Assembly (NCBI GenBank): GCA_052388275.1 | Contig: JBQTII010000122.1 | Span: forward strand, 1 to 18,530 | Length of the DNA stretch: 18,530 bases | Reading direction: 5' to 3' | Source: JBQTII01 sp052388275 | GTDB taxonomy: Bacteria; Actinomycetota; Actinomycetes; Sporichthyales; Sporichthyaceae | Part shown: piece after piece, positions 1 through 7,435 of the stretch | How positions within the stretch are numbered: position 1 is the first letter of the stretch | Layout of the letters: every line of letters starts with the position of its first letter | The notes under the pieces: model-generated | Databases searched by the model: none | The model's input: the letters and a program-made list of their open reading frames with translations, nothing else | Told to the model about the DNA's origin: nothing | Position numbers and translations under genes: made by a program

Positions 1-621
1 CTGCCCGTACGCCAGTGCCCCGAGCAGGTTCGCGCCCGCGTACAGGGAGAAGAAGGAGACGATCGTGCCCGTGGAGGTGCGGTCGGCCGCCGCCAGTTCC
101 AGCCAGACAAAACCGGCGAGACCTGCCGCCGCCGGCCAATACCCGAGCCAGGTGGGTATCGCGAACGGTCCATCGTCCGGGTCCAGCCGGGCGAGCCTGG
201 CGATGCCCAGGTGCAGGGTCCGCAGCGGATTGAGCAGGCGCCACACCGGCCCGAACAGCAGCGACGCGGGAACCAGCCCGACCCAGAAGACCACGTAGAC
301 AAAACCCGCGGTCGGGTTGGTCGCGAGGTCCGGCCCGGCCAGCGCCGCCCACGCAACGAACCCCGTCAGCGCCAGCCCCAGCAGGCGCAACCCCCAGCGC
401 AATCCGGCGCAATCCGCGAACTCCGCCAACGGCGCCGGGGCCGGTCGACCCGTCGCCCGTCCGCTCAGGCGTGAGGTCTTCCAGGCCAACGCAAGCACGA
501 CGAACGAGATCGCGAGCGCGAGCAGCGCTCCGGTCAGCGCGTAACCGAAGGGCAGCGGCAGGTCCTGACGCGAACCGACGCCGTGGGCGAGCAGGACGTC
601 GGCAGACCCGGTACTCGACAC
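1..621 (-). CDS. Multi-pass membrane protein of unknown function, C-terminal part beyond the window
   Basis: An open frame of 207 codons runs without a stop from a GTG at 621 to the left edge, so the C-terminus is missing. The translation begins VSSTGSADVLLAHGVGSR and then has hydrophobic stretches typical of membrane helices: ALTGALLALAISFVVLALAW near residues 28-47, LLGLALTGFVAWAAL near 80-94, GFVYVVFWVGLVPASLLFG near 105-123, and a pair after residue 160. I recognise no catalytic motif and give no gene name. The start lies 9 nt after the stop of the lipoprotein gene on the same strand, so the two are very probably one transcription unit. No clear ribosome-binding site precedes the GTG, so translational coupling is likely. 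An integral-membrane partner for the exported cupredoxin-like lipoprotein is an inference from position only. Confidence 0.75.
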   Translation of the reverse strand, partial: MSSTGSADVLLAHGVGSRQDLPLPFGYALTGALLALAISFVVLALAWKTSRLSGRATGRPAPAPLAEFADCAGLRWGLRLLGLALTGFVAWAALAGPDLATNPTAGFVYVVFWVGLVPASLLFGPVWRLLNPLRTLHLGIARLARLDPDDGPFAIPTWLGYWPAAAGLAGFVWLELAAADRTSTGTIVSFFSLYAGANLLGALAYGQ

Positions 622-630
622 GAGGCGACT

Positions 631-1128
631 CTAGGAGACCTGCAGGTTGAACAGCAGCGCGCCGCTCTCGTGGTCCTCGACCTCGAAGCTGCCGGCGATG
701 TCGGCGACGAATGACACCGTGTCGGTCTCGGAGGTGGGCGTGGTCTCGGCGTAGAGGTCGTAACCGTGCACGTGAATCTCGATCGGGGTGTCGCTGCGCA
801 CGACGATCGTGAACGTCGAACCCTTGTCGATCTTGGTGGTGGGCACGCGCTCGGCGAGCTTGCCGTCGACGAACTCCAACGTGACGGTCGTGCCGACTGC
901 CTCGGGCGTAGCCGCGCCCGTGCTCGGCGCCGAGGGTGCGTTGCTCGGGGTGGTGACCGGCACCGCGCTCTCGACCGGGGCCGCGCTCTCGACCGGGGCC
1001 ACGCTCTGCACCGGCACTACCGGGGTCACCGCAGCGGGCTCGCCATCTGCGCCGCAACCAGCGGTGAGCACCAGCAGGCCGACCGCCGCCAGGGCAGCGA
1101 GATTGCGGCGGGCGATGACTCCAGACAT
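631..1128 (-). CDS. Cupredoxin-like lipoprotein
   Basis: The 165-residue product has a basic start, a hydrophobic core and the lipobox LTAGC with the lipidation cysteine at 25, so it should be anchored on the outer face of the membrane. A low-complexity linker rich in APVESA units (about residues 35-70) leads to a C-terminal domain of about 90 residues. The run from TVTLEFVDGKL through IEIHVHGYD to FEVEDHES and LLFNLQV resembles the beta-sandwich of cupredoxin-like domains. The cysteine and methionine that complete a type-1 copper site are absent, although histidines are present in HVHGYD and EDHES. Copper binding is therefore uncertain. The ATG at 1128 is preceded by AAAGGA at good spacing. 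The membrane-protein gene follows 9 nt downstream. Confidence 0.8.
   Translation of the reverse strand: MSGVIARRNLAALAAVGLLVLTAGCGADGEPAAVTPVVPVQSVAPVESAAPVESAVPVTTPSNAPSAPSTGAATPEAVGTTVTLEFVDGKLAERVPTTKIDKGSTFTIVVRSDTPIEIHVHGYDLYAETTPTSETDTVSFVADIAGSFEVEDHESGALLFNLQVS
964..1017. repeat. 18-bp tandem repeat, three copies, coding for the lipoprotein linker
   Basis: Three consecutive 18-bp units start at 964, 982 and 1000. The first two are identical and the third diverges slightly. The period is a multiple of three, so the repeat adds whole six-residue blocks (about APVESA) to the linker between lipid anchor and cupredoxin-like domain. Such a linker can change length by slippage without breaking the frame. 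Confidence 0.8.
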
Positions 1129-1151
1129 GACGCGTCCTTTCGCAGGCGGGC

Positions 1152-1164
1152 GGGGCCTCGCCCC
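1152..1164 (-). terminator. Possible hairpin terminator after the tetR-type gene
   Basis: GGGGC at 1152-1156 and GCCCC at 1160-1164 form a perfect 5-bp stem with a 3-nt loop. It lies 41 nt beyond the regulator's stop on the minus strand and just before the lipoprotein gene. No T-tract follows. The stem is short, so this is weak. Confidence 0.3.
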
Positions 1165-1205
1165 ATCCTTACCAGTCGCTCGGATCGAGCCCGCAGTTCC
1201 CCCGC

Positions 1206-1874
1206 TCAGGAAGTTCCAGGTGCTTCCCAGACTTCACCGGCGGCCATGGCGCCCATCCCGAGCCAGAGCAATTGCATCAGATGGCGCGCGGTGCGCTGTG
1301 GGGTCAGCTCCGGATGACGGGTGCGCCAGCGGGTGACCCGTTCCCCCACCCCGGCGACCGCCGCCGCGATGACCTCGATCTCGGTCGGGTCCCCGATGTG
1401 ACCCGGCGGGGCGTGCGCGGCGATCAGCACGGCGATGAGCTCCATGTGCTCGTCGCGGATCGCCTCGATCTCCTCGGCGGCCGAACCCACCTCGAACAGC
1501 GCCTCGTCGATGAGCATCGCGGCGATCGCGGGGTGGGCGTCAATGTAGGTGAACCAGGCGACGAAGGCGCTGTAGAGCTGGCCTTGCGCGCTCTCGCCGG
1601 CAGCGGCCCCAGCCAGGATCGCCTCGCGCATCGAGGTGCGGGCCCGGCGCAGGCAGGCCAGGAACAGTCGCTCCTTGGAGCCGTAGTAGTGGTAGAGCAT
1701 CGGCTTGGAAACCCCTACCTGGGCCGCAATCTCGTCCATGGACGCTGCGGCGTAGCCGTGCTCACCGAACAGGGCCTCGGCGGCGTCGAGCATCGCCGAC
1801 TCGCGCTGCGCCCGGGGCATGCGCCGCCGGGGTCCCGGCTCGACGGCCTCGCCCACTCGTTTCTCATCAGGCAC
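1206..1874 (-). CDS. TetR-family transcriptional repressor
   Basis: The 222-residue product has the TetR layout. An N-terminal DNA-binding domain includes AMLDAAEALFGEHGY, then MDEIAAQVGVSKPMLYHYYG, the helix-turn-helix, at about residues 46-65. A helical ligand-binding and dimerisation domain follows to the end, including FVAWFTYIDAHPAIAAML. I chose the GTG at 1874 because the minus strand has a TATAGT box exactly 6 nt before it, fitting a leaderless transcript. The ATG 18 codons further in is the alternative. The gene is divergent from the flavoprotein gene at 1938, and a palindromic site sits between them, so it probably represses that gene and itself. The inducer is unknown but could be the oxygenase substrate. 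Confidence 0.88.
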   Translation of the reverse strand: MPDEKRVGEAVEPGPRRRMPRAQRESAMLDAAEALFGEHGYAAASMDEIAAQVGVSKPMLYHYYGSKERLFLACLRRARTSMREAILAGAAAGESAQGQLYSAFVAWFTYIDAHPAIAAMLIDEALFEVGSAAEEIEAIRDEHMELIAVLIAAHAPPGHIGDPTEIEVIAAAVAGVGERVTRWRTRHPELTPQRTARHLMQLLWLGMGAMAAGEVWEAPGTS

Positions 1875-1880
1875 TGGACA

Positions 1881-1886
1881 ACTATA
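1881..1886 (-). promoter_or_regulatory. Leaderless-type -10 box of the tetR-type gene
   Basis: The minus strand reads TATAGT, then TGTCCA, then the GTG start. A TANNNT box ending 7 nt before the first base of the start codon is the usual layout of leaderless actinobacterial promoters. The -35 region would fall inside the palindrome at 1896-1912, so a bound repressor would block it. Confidence 0.5.
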
Positions 1887-1895
1887 CCCCCGGTA

Positions 1896-1912
1896 ACTTA
1901 CTTTCAGTAAGT
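1896..1912. promoter_or_regulatory. Probable TetR operator
   Basis: ACTTAC and GTAAGT form a perfect 6-bp inverted repeat around TTTCA, in the 63-bp gap between two divergent genes. A 17-bp palindrome in this place is typical of TetR operators. It overlaps the expected -35 of the regulator's promoter and abuts a TAAAGT box at 1912-1917 that could be the -10 of the flavoprotein gene, so one bound dimer could shut both. Confidence 0.65.
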
Positions 1913-1937
1913 AAAGTCTGACGCGAAGGAGCTCACG

Positions 1938-3458
1938 ATGACGACCCAGGACCTGCCCACCCACACCACCGTCGCCATCATCGGCACCGGGTTCTCCGGG
2001 CTGGGCACCGCGATCCGCCTCGCCCGCAGCGGGCGCCGCGACTTCGTTGTCCTGGAACGCGCCGACGACCTGGGCGGCACCTGGCGGGACAACACCTATC
2101 CGGGCGCAGCCTGCGACGTCCCCTCGCGGCTGTACTCCTTCTCCTTCGCACTCAATCCGAACTGGTCGCGCAGCTACTCCAGCCAGGGCGAGATCCTGGC
2201 CTATCTGCGCGCCTGCGCCACCGAGGCCGGGGTGCTCCCGCACATTCGCTACCGTGCCGAACTCACCGGCGCGGACTGGGACGCCGGCGCCCAGCACTGG
2301 CGGATCACCACGCCGCGCGGCACGCTCACCGCTGCGTTCCTGGTGCTCGGCACCGGCGCACTCGTGGAGCCCGCCCGTCCGGACATCACCGGGCTGGACG
2401 ACTTCGCAGGAACCGTGTTCCACTCCGCGCGCTGGAACCACGACCACGATCTGACGGGCCGCCGGATCGCGGTGATCGGCACCGGAGCCTCGGCCATCCA
2501 GTTCATCCCCCAGGTGCAGAAGAAGGCCGCACACGTGACGGTATTTCAGCGCACCCCACCCTGGGTTCTGCCCCGACCCGACCGCAGGGTGCACGGGGTC
2601 GAGCAGTGGGCCTACCGCAACGTTCCGTTTGCTCACCGGATCGCCCGCGCAGGCGTGTATGCCCTGATGGAGAGCCGGGCGCTCGGTTTCGTCGTCAACC
2701 CGGCCCTGCTGGCGCCGGCGGAACGGATCGCGCGGGCGAATCTGGGCCGCGCGGTCAAGGACCCCGAGCTACGCGAGAAACTGACCCCGCATTACTCGAT
2801 CGGCTGCAAGCGCATCCTGATCTCCAACGACTACTACCCCGCCCTCGCCGCCGCCAACGTCGACGTTGTCACTGCGGGCATCGACGCGATCCTCCCCGAG
2901 GGCATCCGCGACGCCGCCGGCACCCTCCACCCCTGCGACACGCTGATCCTGGGGACGGGTTTCCTCGTCACCAACAATCCGGGTTTTGGGCGCATTCGCG
3001 GGCGCGATGGGATCAGCCTGGAACAGGCCTGGGCCACAACCGGAATGCACGCGCACCTGGGCACCTCGGTTCCCGGATTTCCGAACATGTTCCTGCTGCT
3101 CGGACCGAACACTGGAATCGGCCACACCTCCGCGGTGTACATGATCGAGTCCCAGATCGAGCTCGTCCGCCAAGCGCTCGCGCACGCCGAGCGCCACCAG
3201 GTGGCCGCCCTTGAGATCCGGCCCGAGGTCGAGGCCGCGTACAACTCCCGGGTGGCGAAGCGCTCGGACAAGACGGTCTGGACCTCCGGCTGCGCCAGTT
3301 GGTACCTCGACGAGGCGGGACGCAACACCGTGCTCTGGCCCGACCTCACCTTCAAGTTCCGCGCGCTGACCCGGACCTTCCGCCCGAAGGACTACGCGAG
3401 CGCACCGCGGCGTGCGCACGTCGCCGCCCAGCCGGGTGTGAGCGCCCCAGTCGGCTAA
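1938..3458 (+). CDS. Flavin-containing monooxygenase, Baeyer-Villiger type
   Basis: The 506-residue product has two nucleotide-binding motifs: GTGFSG (residues 16-21) for FAD and GTGASA (181-186) for NADPH. Between them is FAGTVFHSARWN (156-167), which matches the FxGxxxHxxxW fingerprint of type I Baeyer-Villiger monooxygenases, with N in place of the usual final P or D. GGTWRDNTYPGAACDVPS (46-63) is also typical. Such enzymes use NADPH and oxygen to turn ketones into esters or lactones. The substrate cannot be read from sequence. Length is normal for the family. AAGGAG precedes the ATG at about 7 nt. The divergent TetR gene and its operator suggest substrate-induced expression. A small gene of unknown function follows after 9 nt. 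Confidence 0.88.
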   Translation: MTTQDLPTHTTVAIIGTGFSGLGTAIRLARSGRRDFVVLERADDLGGTWRDNTYPGAACDVPSRLYSFSFALNPNWSRSYSSQGEILAYLRACATEAGVLPHIRYRAELTGADWDAGAQHWRITTPRGTLTAAFLVLGTGALVEPARPDITGLDDFAGTVFHSARWNHDHDLTGRRIAVIGTGASAIQFIPQVQKKAAHVTVFQRTPPWVLPRPDRRVHGVEQWAYRNVPFAHRIARAGVYALMESRALGFVVNPALLAPAERIARANLGRAVKDPELREKLTPHYSIGCKRILISNDYYPALAAANVDVVTAGIDAILPEGIRDAAGTLHPCDTLILGTGFLVTNNPGFGRIRGRDGISLEQAWATTGMHAHLGTSVPGFPNMFLLLGPNTGIGHTSAVYMIESQIELVRQALAHAERHQVAALEIRPEVEAAYNSRVAKRSDKTVWTSGCASWYLDEAGRNTVLWPDLTFKFRALTRTFRPKDYASAPRRAHVAAQPGVSAPVG

Positions 3459-3461
3459 TGT
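3456..3461 (+). promoter_or_regulatory. Possible leaderless -10 box overlapping the monooxygenase stop codon
   Basis: TAATGT begins with the TAA stop of the monooxygenase gene. It is followed by exactly 6 nt and then the GTG at 3468, the spacing of a leaderless start. It could provide independent transcription of the downstream gene. It is one 6-mer, so chance is possible. Confidence 0.35.
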
Positions 3462-3467
3462 GCGTGC

Positions 3468-4052
3468 GTGCCGGAGCCGTGGGAATGCGACTACGCCACC
3501 TTCGGGCAGGCCCTGTTCGCTGAGCTGATCACCCCCGAGCGGGTGGTCACGGCCGTGAACTCCCTCGCCGGCGACGGCTTCTCCATCGGCCCCAACCCGG
3601 TGGGCCCGGGCAAGCTCGCCCGCCTCACCGTGACCGGGCACCTGGAGCAGCCCACCGCCAGAGCGCGCGGCACCGAGCCGCTGCAGTTCCGGCTGACGTT
3701 GCCTGCCCAGATCGAGCTGACCATAGAGGTCGGCGCTCAGGTGAATCGCTTTCACGGCAGTGTGGTCGTGGTACTGAACGTGACCGCTCGGGCCGCGCTT
3801 CCGCTGGCCATCGTGTTCGACGTCGCCCCCGTGGACCCCGACGACATCACCGTCGATCTGGCCGCTGACGGTCTACGGGCGAATCTGCTGCGGACGCTGG
3901 TCGGGATGGACGAGGAGGTGCATCGCTACGTCGCGAAGTTCATCGCCCGCGAACTCGCCGGCGAACGCCTGCGCGAGGCCACCACGATCGACGTCGCGGC
4001 CCTGGTGGACAGCGCCTTCGCAGCGCGATTCGCTGTGCACGGCGGCGCCTGA
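3468..4052 (+). CDS. Conserved-looking protein of unknown function
   Basis: The 194-residue product begins MPEPWECDYATFGQALFAEL with no signal peptide or membrane segment. The middle alternates hydrophobic and polar residues as in beta-strands (LARLTVTGHL, QFRLTLPAQIELTIEVGAQV, GSVVVVLNVTARA). The end is helical (VHRYVAKFIARELAGERL). I do not recognise the family. The overall shape loosely recalls lipid-binding beta-rich proteins, but that is only an impression. It starts at a GTG 9 nt after the monooxygenase stop, so it may be co-transcribed with it, perhaps also from its own leaderless promoter. There is no evident Shine-Dalgarno. It converges on the DUF5134-like gene with 3 nt between the stops. 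Confidence 0.75.
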   Translation: MPEPWECDYATFGQALFAELITPERVVTAVNSLAGDGFSIGPNPVGPGKLARLTVTGHLEQPTARARGTEPLQFRLTLPAQIELTIEVGAQVNRFHGSVVVVLNVTARAALPLAIVFDVAPVDPDDITVDLAADGLRANLLRTLVGMDEEVHRYVAKFIARELAGERLREATTIDVAALVDSAFAARFAVHGGA

Positions 4053-4062
4053 ACCTCAGGCG
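4046..4062. terminator. Bidirectional hairpin containing both stop codons of convergent genes
   Basis: CGCCTGA (4046-4052) and TCAGGCG (4056-4062) form a perfect 7-bp stem with a 3-nt loop. The + strand stop TGA (4050-4052) and the minus-strand stop (4056-4058) lie in opposite arms. It is the only sequence between the two genes, so it is the natural candidate for a shared terminator. There is no T-tract. Confidence 0.5.
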
Positions 4063-4805
4063 GGCTTGGCCGCCACGCGAGTGAGGTCGCGTCCGAGCTG
4101 GCGCACCAGTGCGGGGTCGGCGGCGAAACGCAGGGCAAGGGCTGCGAACGCGAGGACCCAGTAGGTCTGCTCGGTCAGTCCCACAGTGAAGGCCTTGCCG
4201 AAGAAGGTGCCTGTGTGGGTATCCATGAGCAGGAACATGTAGGCCATCGAGGCGGCCATCGCCGACTGGGTGAACCGGGCCACGCGCGCCGGTGAGAGTG
4301 GTCCCGGCAGCGCCGCAGTCCGCGCACACATCGGAGCATGAACCTCGTCGAAGACCCCGTAGGCCCAGCTGATCGCCAGCAAGGTGAACAGCGCGATCAG
4401 CGCGTAGGTGAACGCCGACACCCCGCCGTTGAACAGCGCGAACATATAGGCCATCGCGGCGGCGTCCACCGCGGCCAGGGTCCAGAGCCCCGACGTTCCT
4501 GTGCGGCTGCGGCGCGCCCACACCGCACCAGCGACCGCGCCTACGGTCGCGGTGGCGAAGACGACCTGCCAGAAGCTCTCCCGGCCGGCATCGCCGCTCC
4601 AGGGCGCGAACATGTCGAGCATCCCAACCCCGGCGAGCAGGTGCAGCCCGGCGACGGTCCGCAGCGCACCGCGCAATGCGAGAACCCTGAGCAGCGACCA
4701 CGCCGCAACGGCCGCCAGCGCGAGGACGAACATGACCGCCAGCCAGAGGGGGAGCAGGTTCAACCAGACGCCGGAGGTGTCGATCCCGTCACCGTGATTG
4801 TGCAT
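4056..4805 (-). CDS. DUF5134-like integral membrane protein
   Basis: The 249-residue product starts with the histidine-containing MHNHGDGIDTSG and has about seven hydrophobic segments, for example LWLAVMFVLALAAVAAWSL, VVFATATVGAVAGAVW, LIALFTLLAISWAYGVF and TYWVLAFAALALRFAA. The motif MAYMF appears twice (AAAMAYMFALFNGG and AASMAYMFLLMDTHTGTFFG). I associate this pattern with the actinobacterial DUF5134 family, whose function is unknown. Histidines and methionines near the membrane would suit metal handling, but that is inference. The ATG at 4805 lies inside the end of the upstream PepSY gene (17-nt overlap), so the two are translationally coupled and probably work together. Confidence 0.75.
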   Translation of the reverse strand: MHNHGDGIDTSGVWLNLLPLWLAVMFVLALAAVAAWSLLRVLALRGALRTVAGLHLLAGVGMLDMFAPWSGDAGRESFWQVVFATATVGAVAGAVWARRSRTGTSGLWTLAAVDAAAMAYMFALFNGGVSAFTYALIALFTLLAISWAYGVFDEVHAPMCARTAALPGPLSPARVARFTQSAMAASMAYMFLLMDTHTGTFFGKAFTVGLTEQTYWVLAFAALALRFAADPALVRQLGRDLTRVAAKPA

Positions 4806-6330
4806 CAGATTTCTCCGCTGTCGGTTGCGCTGCCACGAATCCGAACGCCCTCGCCAACGGGGGGACCCGGCGCAGCACGAGGAACTCCAGCACGAGAATC
4901 GCCACCATTGACAATCCGAGCAGCGGGAACATCAGACCCAGGCCGGCCATGACCGCCAGCAGCCCCCAGCCGATCTTGCGATCCGGTTCCTTGCGCGGAG
5001 CCCCGATGCCCTTGGGTCGGCGTTTGCGCCACATCACCAGCGAGGAGGCGACTGAGACAAGCAAGGCGAGCGTTCCAGTAAGCGTGAGCAGCTGCGTCCA
5101 GATTCCCAGCGCGCGACCCTCGTGCAGGTTGATTCCCCACTCGATCGTCTTAGCCATCGGGGTGGCGTCGGAGAATCCGACAGTGGTGATCACCTGGGCG
5201 CTGTACTGGTCGATGTAGGCCGAGTTCATCTCGGTGGGCGCACGGTTCTCCTGCCCGTCGCCGTCGGCCCAGATGCCGGCGAAGAAGCTCGCCGCCGGGT
5301 CCTCTGCCGAGGCCGGGATGACGTAGAGGCTGCCCGGGCCGAGCGCCTGCTGGGCGGCGTGGATCACGGCGTCCAGCGGAGCCTGCGTGCCCGGGGCCCA
5401 GCTCAGGACGCCGCCGGAGTTGGCTGCCACGCCCACCTGCGGGCCGCCGGAGACGGGGATCTGGGAGGGCGAGGACACCGGCAGGTTTCCCATGATCCAG
5501 GGTGAGGCGCCGTCAGGCAGGGCCTCGCGGAAGGTCGAGGGCGCCTCGGTCTCGCCGTAGTACCCGTACTCGGCAGGTGCCCCCATGTCCGCGGCCACCG
5601 AGCTGAACTTTGCGCCCCACACCCCGGTCCACACCAGCCCGGTCACCATGAAGAACAACGTGATGAACGCGAACAGCACCCCGGTCACCGCGTGTACGTC
5701 CCGCCAGAACACCCGCGGGTTGCGTTCCCGTCGGCGGACCCGCATGGCCTCGCGAAAGCCCTTGCGCTTGCCGCGCGGCCACCACAGGTAGATCCCGGTG
5801 ATCACCATGACGATGGTCCAGCAGGCCATCATCTCGATGTAGCCGTCGCCGTACTTGCCGAACTTCTCCACCAGCCAATCGCCGGTGACGAGCTTGCCGT
5901 GCATCTCCAGCGCAATGTCGACGATGTTGTTGGTACTGCGGGATCCGGTGAGCGCCCCGGAATACGGGTCGACCCAGACGTCGCGGACCGATCCTCCTGC
6001 GGTGGTGATCTCGAACTGCGTCGCTCGCGACGGGCTGTCCGGGGTGTGCAGGGCGTCGATCGAGGCGTCCGGATAGGCGGCCAGCACCGCGGCCCGCTGC
6101 TGCTCGTAGGGCACGGCGAGCGCGGCCGGGGTGACCTTCATCGCCTCGCCGTAGAGGATGCCGTTGAGCTGGGGCTTGAACAGGTAGATGATCCCGGTGA
6201 TCGAGAGCAGCACGATCACGGGGATGGCCAGCAGGCCGGCGTAGAAGTGCCAGCGCCACACCGTGCGGTAGAGCGAGCGTTGCGCGGGAGTGGAGCCCTC
6301 GACGGGCGCTTGGGTGGTCATCGCGGACAT
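4789..6330 (-). CDS. PepSY-associated transmembrane protein (PiuB-like)
   Basis: The 513-residue product fits the PepSY_TM family. The first helix follows YRTVWRWHFYAGLLAIP (residues 21-37). A large outer region contains LEMHGKLVTGDW. Then come MMACWTIVMVITGIYLWWP, VTGVLFAFITLFFMVTGLVW, a second outer region ending in INLHEGRALGIWTQL, and C-terminal helices near the end. Conserved histidines next to the helices are usual here. Relatives are linked to siderophore-iron reduction or metal uptake, but the substrate of this one is unknown. The ATG at 6330 is preceded by GGGAG at good spacing and is preferred over the ATG three codons later. The DUF5134-like gene overlaps its end. The 49-bp palindromic element lies about 80 nt upstream. 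Confidence 0.85.
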   Translation of the reverse strand: MSAMTTQAPVEGSTPAQRSLYRTVWRWHFYAGLLAIPVIVLLSITGIIYLFKPQLNGILYGEAMKVTPAALAVPYEQQRAAVLAAYPDASIDALHTPDSPSRATQFEITTAGGSVRDVWVDPYSGALTGSRSTNNIVDIALEMHGKLVTGDWLVEKFGKYGDGYIEMMACWTIVMVITGIYLWWPRGKRKGFREAMRVRRRERNPRVFWRDVHAVTGVLFAFITLFFMVTGLVWTGVWGAKFSSVAADMGAPAEYGYYGETEAPSTFREALPDGASPWIMGNLPVSSPSQIPVSGGPQVGVAANSGGVLSWAPGTQAPLDAVIHAAQQALGPGSLYVIPASAEDPAASFFAGIWADGDGQENRAPTEMNSAYIDQYSAQVITTVGFSDATPMAKTIEWGINLHEGRALGIWTQLLTLTGTLALLVSVASSLVMWRKRRPKGIGAPRKEPDRKIGWGLLAVMAGLGLMFPLLGLSMVAILVLEFLVLRRVPPLARAFGFVAAQPTAEKSDAQSR

Positions 6331-6410
6331 GGCTATCTCCCGGCCTCAGCAGACGAACTACCCCAGTAGTCGTCGCCTCGCGCGGTTTGGTTCCCGTGGA
6401 TCGCTGCTTG

Positions 6411-6459
6411 CGGGACGTCCGAGCAAGTGGTTGCTATAGCGACCAGCTGTTCGGACGCA
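6411..6459 (+). repeat. 49-bp nested-palindrome element, copy A
   Basis: The outer arms CGTCCGA and TCGGACG are complementary. Inside them lies the near-perfect 18-bp palindrome TGGTTGCTATAGCGACCA (6428-6445). A second copy at 9170-9218 on the other strand differs at about 6 of 49 positions. Copy A begins 3 nt beyond the stop of the secreted-protein gene and lies upstream of the PepSY gene, so it could be a terminator hairpin, an operator, or a small dispersed repeat. The core TTGC-N4-GC(A/G)A resembles MarR-type operators. Confidence 0.8.
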
Positions 6460-6462
6460 ACC

Positions 6463-7341
6463 TCAGTGTTCGGGCTGATCTCCCGGCAGCGACGCGGTAC
6501 TGACCTCGTCCTCGCCCCCGCCTTTACCGCCGGTCCCCTTTGCGCCGTCCTTAGCGCCGGGATCGGTGCCCTGTCCGGAATCGGGAACCGGGATCGCGAC
6601 CGGGTCCGCTCCCGATCGACTGGCGGAGTACCCGGAGTTGCCGGCGAAGGTCACCCGCCAGGCGCCGCCCTGGGTGGGCGTCACCTTCTCGAAGCTCACG
6701 CTTCCATCCTTGGCGGTGCGGCTGCCCGCGACCGCGACGAACTCCTTACCGCCCTTGGCGCGAAACTCCAGGCGGACCATGCGTTCCCGGTAACCCACCC
6801 AGCCGATCCCCGGGCGGAAGCGCTGCAGGACTCCCGCCACCGCGAGTTCCTCTCCCGCCTTTGCCGCCCGAGGGCCGATCGCGGCCGCCTGGAACCGGGT
6901 GGCGTGGTGCACCCCGAAGGTGGCAATGACCGCGTCCGGGTCGGTGCTGTTGTTGAGCACGTCGACGGCGAAGGCGCGCACCTGCCAGGTTCCGCGTTCG
7001 GCGACGTTGGGCACGCGGGCCTCGGCGGCCCAGACCCCGTCCTGGGCCGTTCCGGTGACGCGCCGCAGCTCCACCGCACGGCCCTTGATCGCGGCCCGGT
7101 CGTAGAGGCCGGCCACCACCCGGTCCACGGCGCTCGCGTCGATGACGCGGATGGAGATCGCCACCGGCGTGGTGCCGCTGTTGCGCCCCGCGAGGGCAAC
7201 CTCGACGGGGGTGATCGCCACCTCCGAGATCACCGGCGTCGCGGTGTCCGCCCGCTTGGCGAGCGCCGGCCACGCCGGGAGCACAGCGGTCACGAACAGC
7301 GCCGCGACCAAAGCCATCCCCTGCCTGCTCAGCGATCCCAT
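6463..7341 (-). CDS. Secreted beta-rich protein of unknown function
   Basis: The 292-residue product starts MGSLSRQGMALVAALFVTA and ends its signal peptide at about ALA (residue 28), so it is exported by Sec. The mature part has two beta-sandwich-like regions. The first includes ISEVAITPVEVALAGRN and GTWQVRAFAVDVLNNS. The second includes ELAVAGVLQRF, GWVGYRERMVRLEFRA and GAWRVTFAGNSGYSASRSG, resembling the Ig-like repeats of actinobacterial surface proteins. The tail (about residues 265-292) is hydrophilic and rich in G, D and K. There is no cysteine in the mature part and no sorting signal. The frame is open further upstream, but the ATG at 7341 fits the signal peptide and has a G-rich Shine-Dalgarno. 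It is divergent from the kinase gene. Confidence 0.75.
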   Translation of the reverse strand: MGSLSRQGMALVAALFVTAVLPAWPALAKRADTATPVISEVAITPVEVALAGRNSGTTPVAISIRVIDASAVDRVVAGLYDRAAIKGRAVELRRVTGTAQDGVWAAEARVPNVAERGTWQVRAFAVDVLNNSTDPDAVIATFGVHHATRFQAAAIGPRAAKAGEELAVAGVLQRFRPGIGWVGYRERMVRLEFRAKGGKEFVAVAGSRTAKDGSVSFEKVTPTQGGAWRVTFAGNSGYSASRSGADPVAIPVPDSGQGTDPGAKDGAKGTGGKGGGEDEVSTASLPGDQPEH

Positions 7342-7435
7342 CTCGCCCCCCTGGCGATAACCGGCCCGGGCGCCTGAGCGCCGCAGGCCACAGCACAACG
7401 GACGACTACCCCGCCGCGAAGCCCCTTCTTCCCCA

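Noticed and set aside
1875..2636. Open frame extending the TetR protein upstream across the whole monooxygenase start
   Set aside because: The TetR domain starts after 1874, and the extension is the mirror of the monooxygenase coding sequence. It reflects high GC with few stops.
6369..6395. On the minus strand, GGGAAC-N16-ACGACT before the PepSY gene, like an ECF promoter
   Set aside because: It shares the spacing but not the GAGAAC and CGTA cores of the four good copies. One loose match in GC-rich DNA is expected by chance.
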